This document shows positions 1-8,326 of a stretch of 64,000 bases of DNA, in pieces (positions within the stretch are counted from its first letter, which is position 1; the number at the start of each line of letters is the position of its first letter). The notes under the pieces are model-generated. The model saw only the letters and a list, made by a program, of their open reading frames with translations. It was not told the DNA's origin and did not search any database. This stretch comes from Promethearchaeota archaeon. Its GTDB lineage: Archaea > Asgardarchaeota > Lokiarchaeia > Sigyniarchaeales > SOKP01. The position numbers and the translations under genes were made by a program. The stretch lies in contig JAUVXW010000005.1 of assembly GCA_030603385.1 (NCBI GenBank), positions 1 through 64,000 of the forward strand, in the 5' to 3' direction.

Positions 1-104
1 ATTATTAATAATTCTCTATAATACTTATGTAATCGTTCTTTATAGTTAAACATAATATTAGAATTAAAAAAAACTGATAATTGTTTTTTAAAATTTCGGT
101 TCTC

Positions 105-1868
105 ATGGAAGATAAAGAGATTACAAAGATCCTTTGGATTAATGGTTTAAAAAACGCGGTAGAATTTGGTGGAACTCCAAATAAAAAAGCCGTTATGGGA
201 AAACTAATGGCTGAGAGAAAAGATCTAAGGCCTCAGACTAAACAAATTATCCCTTTATTAGATCAAATTCTAGAGGAAATAAAGAACCTAAATTTGGAAG
301 AACAAAAAAAGAAACTAATACAACTTGATCCAAAAGCTTTAGAAAAAAAAGAAGCAAAGACAGAAGAGGAAAAGGAGTTACCTCCATTACCAGATATTGA
401 TAAATATGAAAAAATTGTGATGCGTCTTGCTCCTTATCCGAGCGGTGCATTACATATTGGTAATGCTCGGATGATTGTATTAAACGATGAATACGTAAAA
501 AAGTATGATGGAGAACTTATATTATTTTATGATGATACGATAGGGAGCCCTAAATCTCTAAGAGATAGCCCTAAGGCAAAGTATGTTTTACCAGAAGCAT
601 ATGATTTGATTCAGGAAGGATTAAAATGGTTGGATGTGAAATATTCTAAGATTCTTTATAAAAGTGACCGTTTAGAAACCTTTTATGAATATTGTGAGAA
701 ATTAATTAACGATGATATGGCATACGTATGTTTTTGCTCTGCTAATGAATTCAGGGAAAATTATAAAAAACAGGGTAAGAATTGTCCTCATAGACAACAC
801 ACAGTAGAGAAGAATCTTACTGAATGGCAAACTATGCTCAATGGTCAATATCATGAAGGTGAGGTTGTCGTAAGATTAAAAACTGGGATGGATCAAAAAG
901 ATCCTGCTTTAAGAGATCAAATTATTATGAGAATATCAGAAGCAGAACATCCTAAAGTTGGCACAAAGTACATAGTATGGCCAATGCTCGAATTTTCATG
1001 GGCGATTGATGATCATTTAATAGGAGCTACTCACATACTTAGAGGGATAGATCTAGTAAAAGAAGGAATTATTGAAGAATTTGTATGGGATCATTTCGGC
1101 TGGAAAAAAGCTAAATTACTCTATTATGGTAGAATGAATTTTGCAGATTTGAAGTTAAGTAAAACTGATGCTCGTAACAATATCCAGAAGGGAATATACC
1201 ACGGATGGGATGATCCAAGAACCTGGAGTTTACAATCTCTCAAGAAACGAGGGATAAAACCAGAGGCTCTAAGAAAAACATTACTAGATCTCGGTATGTC
1301 TCAAACAGGGATAACGTTTTCAGTAAACTGGTTATATTCAAAAAATCAGGATATTATAGATGCTATTTCTGATAGATACTTTTTTGTCGAAAATCCAATA
1401 TCGGTTATAGTTAATGACGTTCCTTCTGATGAGTATATTGCCGAACCTTTACTCCACCCTTCAAATCCAAAAAGAGGGAAAAGAAAAATTAAATGTGTTG
1501 CAAAAAATAATCAATTGAAATTGTTTATCTCATCTTCAGATGCAGAAAAAATGAAAAAAAACCAAATCATACGGTTAAAAGATTTAATAAATATTCAGAT
1601 TAAATCTATTGATATAAGTAAGAAAATTATTCATACTTCTTTTCATAGTAAGGAACTTAATAGGCAATTTTCAATAATTCATTGGCTACCTAAAAATGAG
1701 AATATTAGAGTTTCGATTGTTAGACCTGATGGTTCTATATCAAACGGTTTAGGAGAAATGAACCTTTTAAAAATTCCTATGAATAAAACTATACAATTTG
1801 AGCGTTTTGGTTTTGTGAATCCTATTGAATTAAAAGAGAATTGTCTTTTCTGTTATTTTTCTCATTAA
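105..1868 (+). CDS. gltX: Glutamyl-tRNA synthetase, archaeal type
   Basis: Class I aminoacyl-tRNA synthetase that attaches glutamate to tRNA-Glu in the cytoplasm. In archaea it is usually non-discriminating and also makes Glu-tRNA-Gln for GatDE. An N-terminal helical extension of about 100 residues precedes the Rossmann catalytic core. The HIGH-type motif SGALHIGNAR lies near residue 115 and the KMSKS-type motif LKLSKTDAR near residue 350. A C-terminal beta-barrel anticodon-binding region follows, as in the archaeal/eukaryotic GluRS-GlnRS branch. I chose the ATG at 105. An in-frame TTG at 81 would add eight residues with no better ribosome site. It appears monocistronic; the next gene starts about 150 bp downstream. 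Confidence 0.95.
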   Translation: MEDKEITKILWINGLKNAVEFGGTPNKKAVMGKLMAERKDLRPQTKQIIPLLDQILEEIKNLNLEEQKKKLIQLDPKALEKKEAKTEEEKELPPLPDIDKYEKIVMRLAPYPSGALHIGNARMIVLNDEYVKKYDGELILFYDDTIGSPKSLRDSPKAKYVLPEAYDLIQEGLKWLDVKYSKILYKSDRLETFYEYCEKLINDDMAYVCFCSANEFRENYKKQGKNCPHRQHTVEKNLTEWQTMLNGQYHEGEVVVRLKTGMDQKDPALRDQIIMRISEAEHPKVGTKYIVWPMLEFSWAIDDHLIGATHILRGIDLVKEGIIEEFVWDHFGWKKAKLLYYGRMNFADLKLSKTDARNNIQKGIYHGWDDPRTWSLQSLKKRGIKPEALRKTLLDLGMSQTGITFSVNWLYSKNQDIIDAISDRYFFVENPISVIVNDVPSDEYIAEPLLHPSNPKRGKRKIKCVAKNNQLKLFISSSDAEKMKKNQIIRLKDLINIQIKSIDISKKIIHTSFHSKELNRQFSIIHWLPKNENIRVSIVRPDGSISNGLGEMNLLKIPMNKTIQFERFGFVNPIELKENCLFCYFSH

Positions 1869-2014
1869 ATCTTTCGATCTTTAGTTTCCAAATAATACAT
1901 CAAAATATCATGATATTATGTAATTAGGTGATAAAATTTTAATAATCTAGCATAAATTTATAATGGTATAAGAATAGTTTTCTTTAGTTCTTAAAATTTT
2001 AAAGGACACTTAAT

Positions 2015-3916
2015 TTGATAGCTCACCTCCCGTGTAAGAAGTGCGGTTCTTCGTTACCAATTTTGAAAGGATCTATAGTTCAGTGTCCTTATTGTGGGGC
2101 AAAGAATTTCTACATGGAATCTTTTTACACCTTAAAATATTACATGTCAGATATACTGAATATCTCCTCATTGTATAAATCAAAAAAGGTTAAGCCTAAA
2201 GAGATTTTGAGAAGAAAAATATTAATCGAGTCTTATTTTAATGATATTAAGTCTAGTTTTAAGGAATATCGGCATTTAATAATAACTAAACTAGACTCAA
2301 TTAATGTTGACCCTGTAAAATTATTTTATTTAATTCGCGCTTCAGGAAATTTTGAGATAATCATAGATAGATTCTTGCTTAATTACTTAGAAGAGGATAC
2401 TTCTAAAAAGAGGTATCTGGAATTCAGGGATAAGGCCTATATGATTAATAAATCACTATTAGGATTATACTATAGCTATTTAGCTAAAAATTCTACTGTA
2501 TATTCTAAATGTTTTAGATTTTACCAACTTGCTGAGAACAATTATCAAAATGTTGTAGATTACTGCAAAATTACTAATTTGGAAAATTACGATCCTCATC
2601 TTTATAAAACGTGTAAGTTCTATTCTATATTAGTTAATTTCACTATTATTATAAAAAATATTTTAGATAAAAACCCAAAACTCTTTTCAGAAAAACTCGA
2701 AGATTTACTTCACGAATTAGAAGAAATCTATAAATATGATATTCACATCTACAATTTACACAAACAAATCGAAGATATTATTCAATTAGAGCGAGATACA
2801 TGTATACTATTAGAAAATATTCGAATAGATGATCCTTTTTTATTAACAGAACCTTATACTGAAGAACAAATAGTCACTACTGACGAAAATCTTAATGAAC
2901 TAAACCGTGTTAGAAATTGGATTAAAAATCTTTCTGAAAAATATCAGAAATATCAAAATAGTCTTTTAAAATTACATTCTGGGAGAATAATTAAATATTT
3001 AGGCTCTTACCGTGAAGAATTTATCACTTACAAGAATAAAAATGCTGAAAAATTCGATCAGATTTTAGGATCAATGGTTAAAAAGGCTTTAGAATCTTAT
3101 AATTACGAAACTGTTGAAGCAATAGAATCTTTAAGTCATCTGATGCAAAAAAATATATATAATGTAAATCTTATTGACAAATTTAAAATTGGGCACAACG
3201 ATTTAATTGAAATGGATGAAGTACTAAAAAATTTTGTCAATAATTTATTTAAAAAGCCACTACTTAGAAATCTGGAATCAGAATATTATAAAAAACTGAT
3301 ATCTATTATTTCTGGTAAACACACTGAATTTGATAAACACATCTTAAAATATATTAATCGAATGCTAAAGAATTTCGAAGACATAAGGAATAAAAGGGTC
3401 TTATCTCTAGAAGAACAACGAACGCAGTTTATCTCAGAAATTAAGCCCAATCTTCAAAAACTTATTGATTTAAGCTTTACGTTAAATGAGGAAATCCTAC
3501 CTTATCCCCTTTTTATTGATATTAAAACCCCTAATCAAAAACTAAGGGTAAATAACCCTGAAGTTTTAACTTTAATTATTGAAAACCCAAATATAACTGA
3601 TATTAAGAATATCAAAATTTATTTCTTCATACCGGATTCATTTCAGAATAAATTGAAATTTACTAGTATAAAAAAACTAAAAGCAAATGAGAGAAGGAAA
3701 ATTAAATCAAGAATAAATCCTAAAGAAAAGGGTATTTTTCCTTCTATTGTAATGATTGAGTACCAACATTTTAATAAAACCTTTTGGATGCCTTCAATAA
3801 AATTCAAATTAGAAGTTGAGGAAACTAGAATGTTTAGCTCTTATCCAATAGTCTATAGAGATTATTATCAAGTTCAAGCTTCTAATATTTTAAAATTTGT
3901 AAGAGGTAACATATAA
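2015..3916 (+). CDS. Large zinc-ribbon helical protein, function unknown
   Basis: Not recognised as a named family. The 633-residue product opens with a four-Cys zinc ribbon (C7, C10, C24, C27). A long, mostly helical, Lys/Glu-rich middle follows, with heptad-like stretches around residues 250-480. The last 120 or so residues look like a beta-sandwich (alternating strands, a NPEVLTL... segment near 535), not unlike the central part of the protein at 14727. No signal peptide or membrane segment is visible. The start is TTG, preceded by AAAGGA at 2001-2006. An adaptor or scaffold role is a guess from the architecture only. Confidence 0.75.
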   Translation: MIAHLPCKKCGSSLPILKGSIVQCPYCGAKNFYMESFYTLKYYMSDILNISSLYKSKKVKPKEILRRKILIESYFNDIKSSFKEYRHLIITKLDSINVDPVKLFYLIRASGNFEIIIDRFLLNYLEEDTSKKRYLEFRDKAYMINKSLLGLYYSYLAKNSTVYSKCFRFYQLAENNYQNVVDYCKITNLENYDPHLYKTCKFYSILVNFTIIIKNILDKNPKLFSEKLEDLLHELEEIYKYDIHIYNLHKQIEDIIQLERDTCILLENIRIDDPFLLTEPYTEEQIVTTDENLNELNRVRNWIKNLSEKYQKYQNSLLKLHSGRIIKYLGSYREEFITYKNKNAEKFDQILGSMVKKALESYNYETVEAIESLSHLMQKNIYNVNLIDKFKIGHNDLIEMDEVLKNFVNNLFKKPLLRNLESEYYKKLISIISGKHTEFDKHILKYINRMLKNFEDIRNKRVLSLEEQRTQFISEIKPNLQKLIDLSFTLNEEILPYPLFIDIKTPNQKLRVNNPEVLTLIIENPNITDIKNIKIYFFIPDSFQNKLKFTSIKKLKANERRKIKSRINPKEKGIFPSIVMIEYQHFNKTFWMPSIKFKLEVEETRMFSSYPIVYRDYYQVQASNILKFVRGNI

Positions 3917-3995
3917 TTAATTTTGAATTTAACTCTACTCAACAAACTTGAAATGTAAAGCTTTTAGTATTTAGAAATCATTTTTTATTTTAGTA

Positions 3996-5093
3996 ATGAA
4001 TGATAAAGAACTTCACAATATTGATAAGGATCAAGAACCTGTTAAGTTAGATTGGGAGTTTTGTCCCATATGTGGTCACAATCTACCAAAAATTCAAAAT
4101 CTTAAATTTTGTACCAAGTGTGGTACAAATATTAAATATATTAAAGAGCATAAAAAGTTACCAACCTCCCAAAGCCTAAACCCTTATAAATCTCAAGTGT
4201 CATATCCTCAATATCAGCCACCTTCCATTTATTATGGCCCTCCAAAAATTTCAGATGAAGAATTAATTAATAATAAAGAGCATAAATTATGGGGACCATC
4301 AATTTCGATTGGGTTGCCCTTGGGTACTTTTTTATTAATGAATTTTATACTAGGAGGATTCTTGGCCTTTTTAACATTTCTTACACTTGATTTGGATAGC
4401 CTCTATGATTTAATATCAAATTCCTATTTTATCTCCATAATTTCGATATTTGAACTAATTTTTATATTTGTTCCAGTAATATATGTACGTAAATATCTCA
4501 AGAATCCAACTGTTAAAAATGGTTTAATTCTATTAGGATTTACTTCAAGGGGTTATGATAAAAGACGTATCTTAAAAGAAGTTTTAATAGGATTAATTTT
4601 TGCTGTAATAGGGGTATTACTAGTTTTAACTGTCTCAATTCTTATAGAGTTAATTCTAGAAATACTTTTTCGAGTTGAAATAATTCAGGATACTGGTGAA
4701 TTAACAGATGATATTCTACCAATGGATATACCAAGCTTAATTGTTTTTTGTATAGTTATGATATTAGTAATCGGAACTTCAGAAGAGATACTATTCAGAG
4801 GATTTATGCAAAAAGGTTTAGTACGGAGTTTAGGTAGTAAATGGGGGATAATAATAACTGCTTTTTCATTTTCGATGATTCATCTAATTGGGATCCTATT
4901 TTTTGCCTTAGAGTCACCAATTCTCTTTTTAATTTCTTTTCTTTTGTCTTTCCTTCCTTATTTCGCAATATCATTAATGCTCGGGCTTCTTTACCACTGG
5001 AGAAATGAAAATTTAATAGCAAATATAATTTGTCATGGTGTATATAATACTTTAACAATTATTTTAGCTTATATATTTTATATTGTGTTTTGA
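3996..5093 (+). CDS. CPBP-family intramembrane protease with N-terminal zinc ribbon
   Basis: Membrane glutamic-type protease of the CPBP/Abi/Rce1 family. An N-terminal cytoplasmic zinc ribbon uses C23, C26, C39 and C42, followed by a Pro/Tyr-rich linker to about residue 85 and then about eight hydrophobic segments. The family's catalytic signatures are present: EEILFR near residue 263, a His in MIHLIG near 296 and a His in CHGVYN near 347. Rce1 relatives cleave prenylated proteins, but many archaeal CPBP proteins have unknown substrates. The zinc ribbon is an addition to the usual core and may recruit a partner. It lies 31 bp upstream of the MtxX-like gene, so the two may be co-transcribed. 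A second, shorter CPBP protein lies at 46855. Confidence 0.88.
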   Translation: MNDKELHNIDKDQEPVKLDWEFCPICGHNLPKIQNLKFCTKCGTNIKYIKEHKKLPTSQSLNPYKSQVSYPQYQPPSIYYGPPKISDEELINNKEHKLWGPSISIGLPLGTFLLMNFILGGFLAFLTFLTLDLDSLYDLISNSYFISIISIFELIFIFVPVIYVRKYLKNPTVKNGLILLGFTSRGYDKRRILKEVLIGLIFAVIGVLLVLTVSILIELILEILFRVEIIQDTGELTDDILPMDIPSLIVFCIVMILVIGTSEEILFRGFMQKGLVRSLGSKWGIIITAFSFSMIHLIGILFFALESPILFLISFLLSFLPYFAISLMLGLLYHWRNENLIANIICHGVYNTLTIILAYIFYIVF

Positions 5094-5124
5094 AAGAGAC
5101 TAAATTTTTATACAAATTAATCTT

Positions 5125-5979
5125 ATGACAATTTTACAGAATTTTGAAGTAATAACAAAAGGAAAAAGCGGGAACATAGGAATCGGTCTAGGAACATCTG
5201 AGTTTCATAATCGTAAAATTTTATTAGCAATTCTCAATTTCTTGGAAGAACAGTCATCAAAGATTTACATTTTTGGCAATAAGGAATCTTTAAATCACAT
5301 ACGTAAGCAAATTAATTCCAAATATAAGTCTAGTATATTTTTGATTCATTCCGAAGTACCTGAAAAGGATATTTTTGAATTCCTTGAAAATAATACAATT
5401 AATAGCGTAATTCGAGGTTCATTAAGTTCTAGTAAATTCTTAGAAAATTTAAAAGAACATTTAAATACAGAAATAATCAATAGATTAGCACTGCTTGAAA
5501 CAGTTGACGGCCATCAGTTTTTTTATGGACCTGTGGGAATAGATGAATGTAATAATGTAGAAGATAAAATTGAATTTTTAGAAAACGCAAAAAAAGAATT
5601 AGAATTATTAAATATTGAACCTAATATTAGTATCTTGAGTGGAGGTCGGCTTGGAGATATAGGAAGGGATAATAATATTGATTTATCAATCGGGATTGGA
5701 GAAAAAACTGTTGAGGTTATGAAAGAGCGATATCCAGATTTAGTTATAAATCATGATGAAATTTTAATAGAGAATGCTGTTAAAAATAAATCTAACTTAA
5801 TCATTGCTCCTGATGGAATTTCAGGGAATTTAATCTATAGAACATTAGTTCATTTAGGTGGAGGAAAAGCTTATGGAGCTATATACATGAATTTGGAAAA
5901 AACCATTATAGATACATCGAGAGTGGGTGAATTATCTGAAATTCAAGGTGCACTTCTCTTAGCTCTAGCTTTATCTTAA
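5125..5979 (+). CDS. mtxX: MtxX-like protein (methanogenesis marker 4, phosphotransacetylase fold)
   Basis: Resembles MtxX / methanogenesis marker protein 4, relatives of phosphate acetyl/butyryl-transferases without proven reaction, found mostly in methyl-coenzyme M-using archaea. Readable features are an N-terminal glycine-rich strand (GNIGIGLGTSE, about residues 16-26), a central LSGGRLGDIGRD segment near 171-182, and a C-terminal half with APDGISGNLIYR and HLGGGKAYGA, the layout of the Pta/Ptb phosphate-binding domain. Length (284 residues) fits. It follows the CPBP protease gene closely. In an Asgard it may serve C1 or corrinoid methyl transfer rather than methane production. The exact function is unknown. 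Confidence 0.72.
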   Translation: MTILQNFEVITKGKSGNIGIGLGTSEFHNRKILLAILNFLEEQSSKIYIFGNKESLNHIRKQINSKYKSSIFLIHSEVPEKDIFEFLENNTINSVIRGSLSSSKFLENLKEHLNTEIINRLALLETVDGHQFFYGPVGIDECNNVEDKIEFLENAKKELELLNIEPNISILSGGRLGDIGRDNNIDLSIGIGEKTVEVMKERYPDLVINHDEILIENAVKNKSNLIIAPDGISGNLIYRTLVHLGGGKAYGAIYMNLEKTIIDTSRVGELSEIQGALLLALALS

Positions 5980-6090
5980 ACAATTGTTTAATTCTAATTT
6001 TTAGTTACCGTATTTTTCGTGAAATAATTTTTATCTTGTTTATCAGAGATAAACTAAAAAAAAGAAATAATAAAAATTAATAAATTAGGC

Positions 6091-6390
6091 TTAACTTATT
6101 GCTCCAAGGAAAGTAGCCAGAATGACAATTATCCCACCAAGTAATATCGAGAAGACTATCAAAGCTATTCCTAAGATACCTAAAAAAGCAGGAGTATAGT
6201 GGATAGGCCGTATACTTAAAAAAATAACCAGAACTGCGAAAATTAAACCTAAAATGCCACTTAGCATATCGTTTCCGTAATCTAATACTTCAACTCCCAT
6301 AAATTGTAATATAGCTTCTATGAAAGCTACAATCCCTCCAACCATTGCGATAGCTCGCATTGATTTATCTGTTTCTTGTATTTCGCTCAT
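6091..6390 (-). CDS. Small membrane protein, three transmembrane segments
   Basis: A 99-residue hydrophobic protein. After a short charged N-terminus it shows three membrane segments: about residues 12-32, 42-62 and 68-95. No conserved catalytic motif is visible. ATG start with no strong Shine-Dalgarno. It is isolated between two plus-strand genes, so it is probably its own transcription unit. Function unknown. Confidence 0.65.
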   Translation of the reverse strand: MSEIQETDKSMRAIAMVGGIVAFIEAILQFMGVEVLDYGNDMLSGILGLIFAVLVIFLSIRPIHYTPAFLGILGIALIVFSILLGGIIVILATFLGAIS

Positions 6391-6577
6391 TTCAAGATCA
6401 CTAAATATTATTATTAATTTTTAATTAAGAAGAAGATTAACAAAACTTAAAAATTTATAAGAATTAACAAGTTTTCAGGTCTAATCAAATTAAATAAAAA
6501 TAAACAAGAACTTAATTATATTAATTAAAAGTCACTTTATCTTATTACATATTCTGTTATTGTAATATAGTCTAATT

Positions 6578-8089
6578 ATGCTTTCAGAACAATTTCAAGT
6601 ACTGCTTAAAACAATAGGAACCGGAGATCTCTCTCAATTTGAAGACTTTTTCTTATACTATAAAGAAATGGATTTCTTAAATTTGAATGATTCAGAAGAT
6701 TTTGAAAAAATCAGTGATAATAGAGAAAAATGTTATTATTTAGCTCTCTCTAAATTGCTTTCATTATTATCTTTATATAGATGTATGGGCGAAGAAGTAG
6801 TAATATTTAATGAATTTAACCAGTTGCTTAATTTATCTGATAAGATGGGATTTTTTATTGAAGTTAAAAAGATTCCTTTTAGATTTAAAATAATTGCTCA
6901 ATTACATATAGATGGGATTCGAAAGGGACTAATAGGTAGGATATTTGTATTTATTCGATTTTTCAATAAATATAATTTATTTGAGAGAAATTTTTCTAAA
7001 GATGAATTAGAAATAATTAAAACAATTAAAAAGAATGATAAAGCTCTCATTGCTAATTTAAAAGATTTATTTGGCCATCTATCAGATTCATTAATTTTTT
7101 ACTCATGCAAAATCATGCCTTATGATCTTCTTTTATCAAATAAAGAGAGATTAAGAGAAATTCAAAATCATCGTGAATATCGGTTAGAGTTGAGAGGAAG
7201 ATACAGTTTAGATTATTTGAAAACTTGGACTGATTGGTATATTATGTATGGATTAAGTGTGAGAAACTTAGGTTCTATACAAAAATTTATTGATAACTTA
7301 GAAAAGAATTATGATGGCAGTAAGAAAGTTCTAGAATTTGAGATCATATATCGAACCTTCTATTTTGACGATGATGAGGATCATGAATTTCATGAAATTA
7401 AAAAACATTTTGTGACTCCAGAGAACATTTTAAAAAATAAGGACAAAATTTTGGAAAAGGATAATTATAAATTTTACAGCATCTCCATGGTCCTTCTTGG
7501 TGGTTTAGGTCCACAGGGTTTAGGGTTCACCTATTCCACCCCCAGAGGAGAGATCGTTGAAATTTGTTCAGATCAAAAAGAAAATGAAGCTATCATCATA
7601 AAATTTAAGCAATATTTAAAGAGAAAATTCTTAGCTAAATTAGAAAAAGAGATGGAGAAGTTAGGTATTAAAAATATTGTTAGAAAGAAAGTAATAAACT
7701 ACCTATCTAAGACACTTAATCCTAAAAACTTAATTAGCTACTATGATAAAGATCTGATCTTAAGAAGAATAAGAAATTTTATTTATCAGATTGATGAATT
7801 TCAACAAGATTACAAATCTGAACTAAAAGATATTATATATAAAATAACTGATGCCGTTTCTATAATCCTTAGAGATATAAATCTTAAAGATCAGTTCATA
7901 ACACGAATGGACTTAGTTGAAGAAGGTAAAATTAAATCTGAGGATATCGCAAAACTGACAAGCCTAAGAGGAAAATCTCACTATGATGTTTTAAGGGAAA
8001 GATTTTTCTTTCAAAATGAAGTTAATTGGTTTTTCAAGGATTATCCTAATGAAATAAAAGAACTTAATAAAAATTTTTCAATACTCTAA
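6578..8089 (+). CDS. Hypothetical protein, 503 residues
   Basis: Unrecognised. The sequence is rich in Lys, Glu, Ile and Leu and appears soluble and largely helical. One distinctive central segment (about residues 300-325) carries GGLGPQGLGFTYSTP, a glycine-rich turn that could be a ligand-binding loop. A FDDDEDHEFHE acidic patch precedes it near residue 265. No signal peptide, membrane helix or Cys cluster is visible. Codon use matches the neighbours, so it is likely real. The tRNA-Pro gene on the opposite strand begins about 20 bp beyond its stop. Confidence 0.7.
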   Translation: MLSEQFQVLLKTIGTGDLSQFEDFFLYYKEMDFLNLNDSEDFEKISDNREKCYYLALSKLLSLLSLYRCMGEEVVIFNEFNQLLNLSDKMGFFIEVKKIPFRFKIIAQLHIDGIRKGLIGRIFVFIRFFNKYNLFERNFSKDELEIIKTIKKNDKALIANLKDLFGHLSDSLIFYSCKIMPYDLLLSNKERLREIQNHREYRLELRGRYSLDYLKTWTDWYIMYGLSVRNLGSIQKFIDNLEKNYDGSKKVLEFEIIYRTFYFDDDEDHEFHEIKKHFVTPENILKNKDKILEKDNYKFYSISMVLLGGLGPQGLGFTYSTPRGEIVEICSDQKENEAIIIKFKQYLKRKFLAKLEKEMEKLGIKNIVRKKVINYLSKTLNPKNLISYYDKDLILRRIRNFIYQIDEFQQDYKSELKDIIYKITDAVSIILRDINLKDQFITRMDLVEEGKIKSEDIAKLTSLRGKSHYDVLRERFFFQNEVNWFFKDYPNEIKELNKNFSIL

Positions 8090-8109
8090 GAATAAAATGA
8101 AAAATTGAA

Positions 8110-8213
8110 TGGGAGAGGGGGGAATTGAACCCCCGACCACTTGGCCCCCAGCCAAGTTTTAAGCCGCAAAGATTAATGCTTTGCGGTATCATACCAAGCT
8201 AGACTACCCTCCC
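8110..8213 (-). tRNA. tRNA-Pro (anticodon GGG) with insert between D-arm and anticodon arm
   Basis: On the minus strand the acceptor GGGAGGG (8207-8213) pairs with CTCTCCC next to the discriminator A at 8110. The T-arm is GGGGG-TTCAATT-CCCCC. The anticodon arm is CTTGG-CTGGGGG-CCAAG (8140-8156) with anticodon GGG at 8147-8149. The D-arm runs GTCT...GTAT...ATAC. Between D-arm and anticodon arm lie 29 bases (8157-8185) where one base (position 26) is expected, so about 28 nt are extra. They hold an 8-bp hairpin, CCGCAAAG / CTTTGCGG, with a 7-nt loop. No CCA is encoded. The rest folds as a normal 76-nt tRNA-Pro, so the extra piece is probably a non-canonical intron. Confidence 0.92.
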
Positions 8214-8326
8214 ATTTGAATAAATGAGCCATTAGCTAAAGCAGGATATTCCAAATGGGCCTTATTATAATTATATTATAAAAAATAATAAATCCTATTT
8301 ATTTTTACTCGTGATTTAAAAAAAGA

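Noticed and set aside
8161..8190. The CCGCAAAG hairpin as an anticodon arm
   Set aside because: Its loop (CATTAAT) has no U at position 33, while the CTTGG-CTGGGGG-CCAAG arm fits perfectly.
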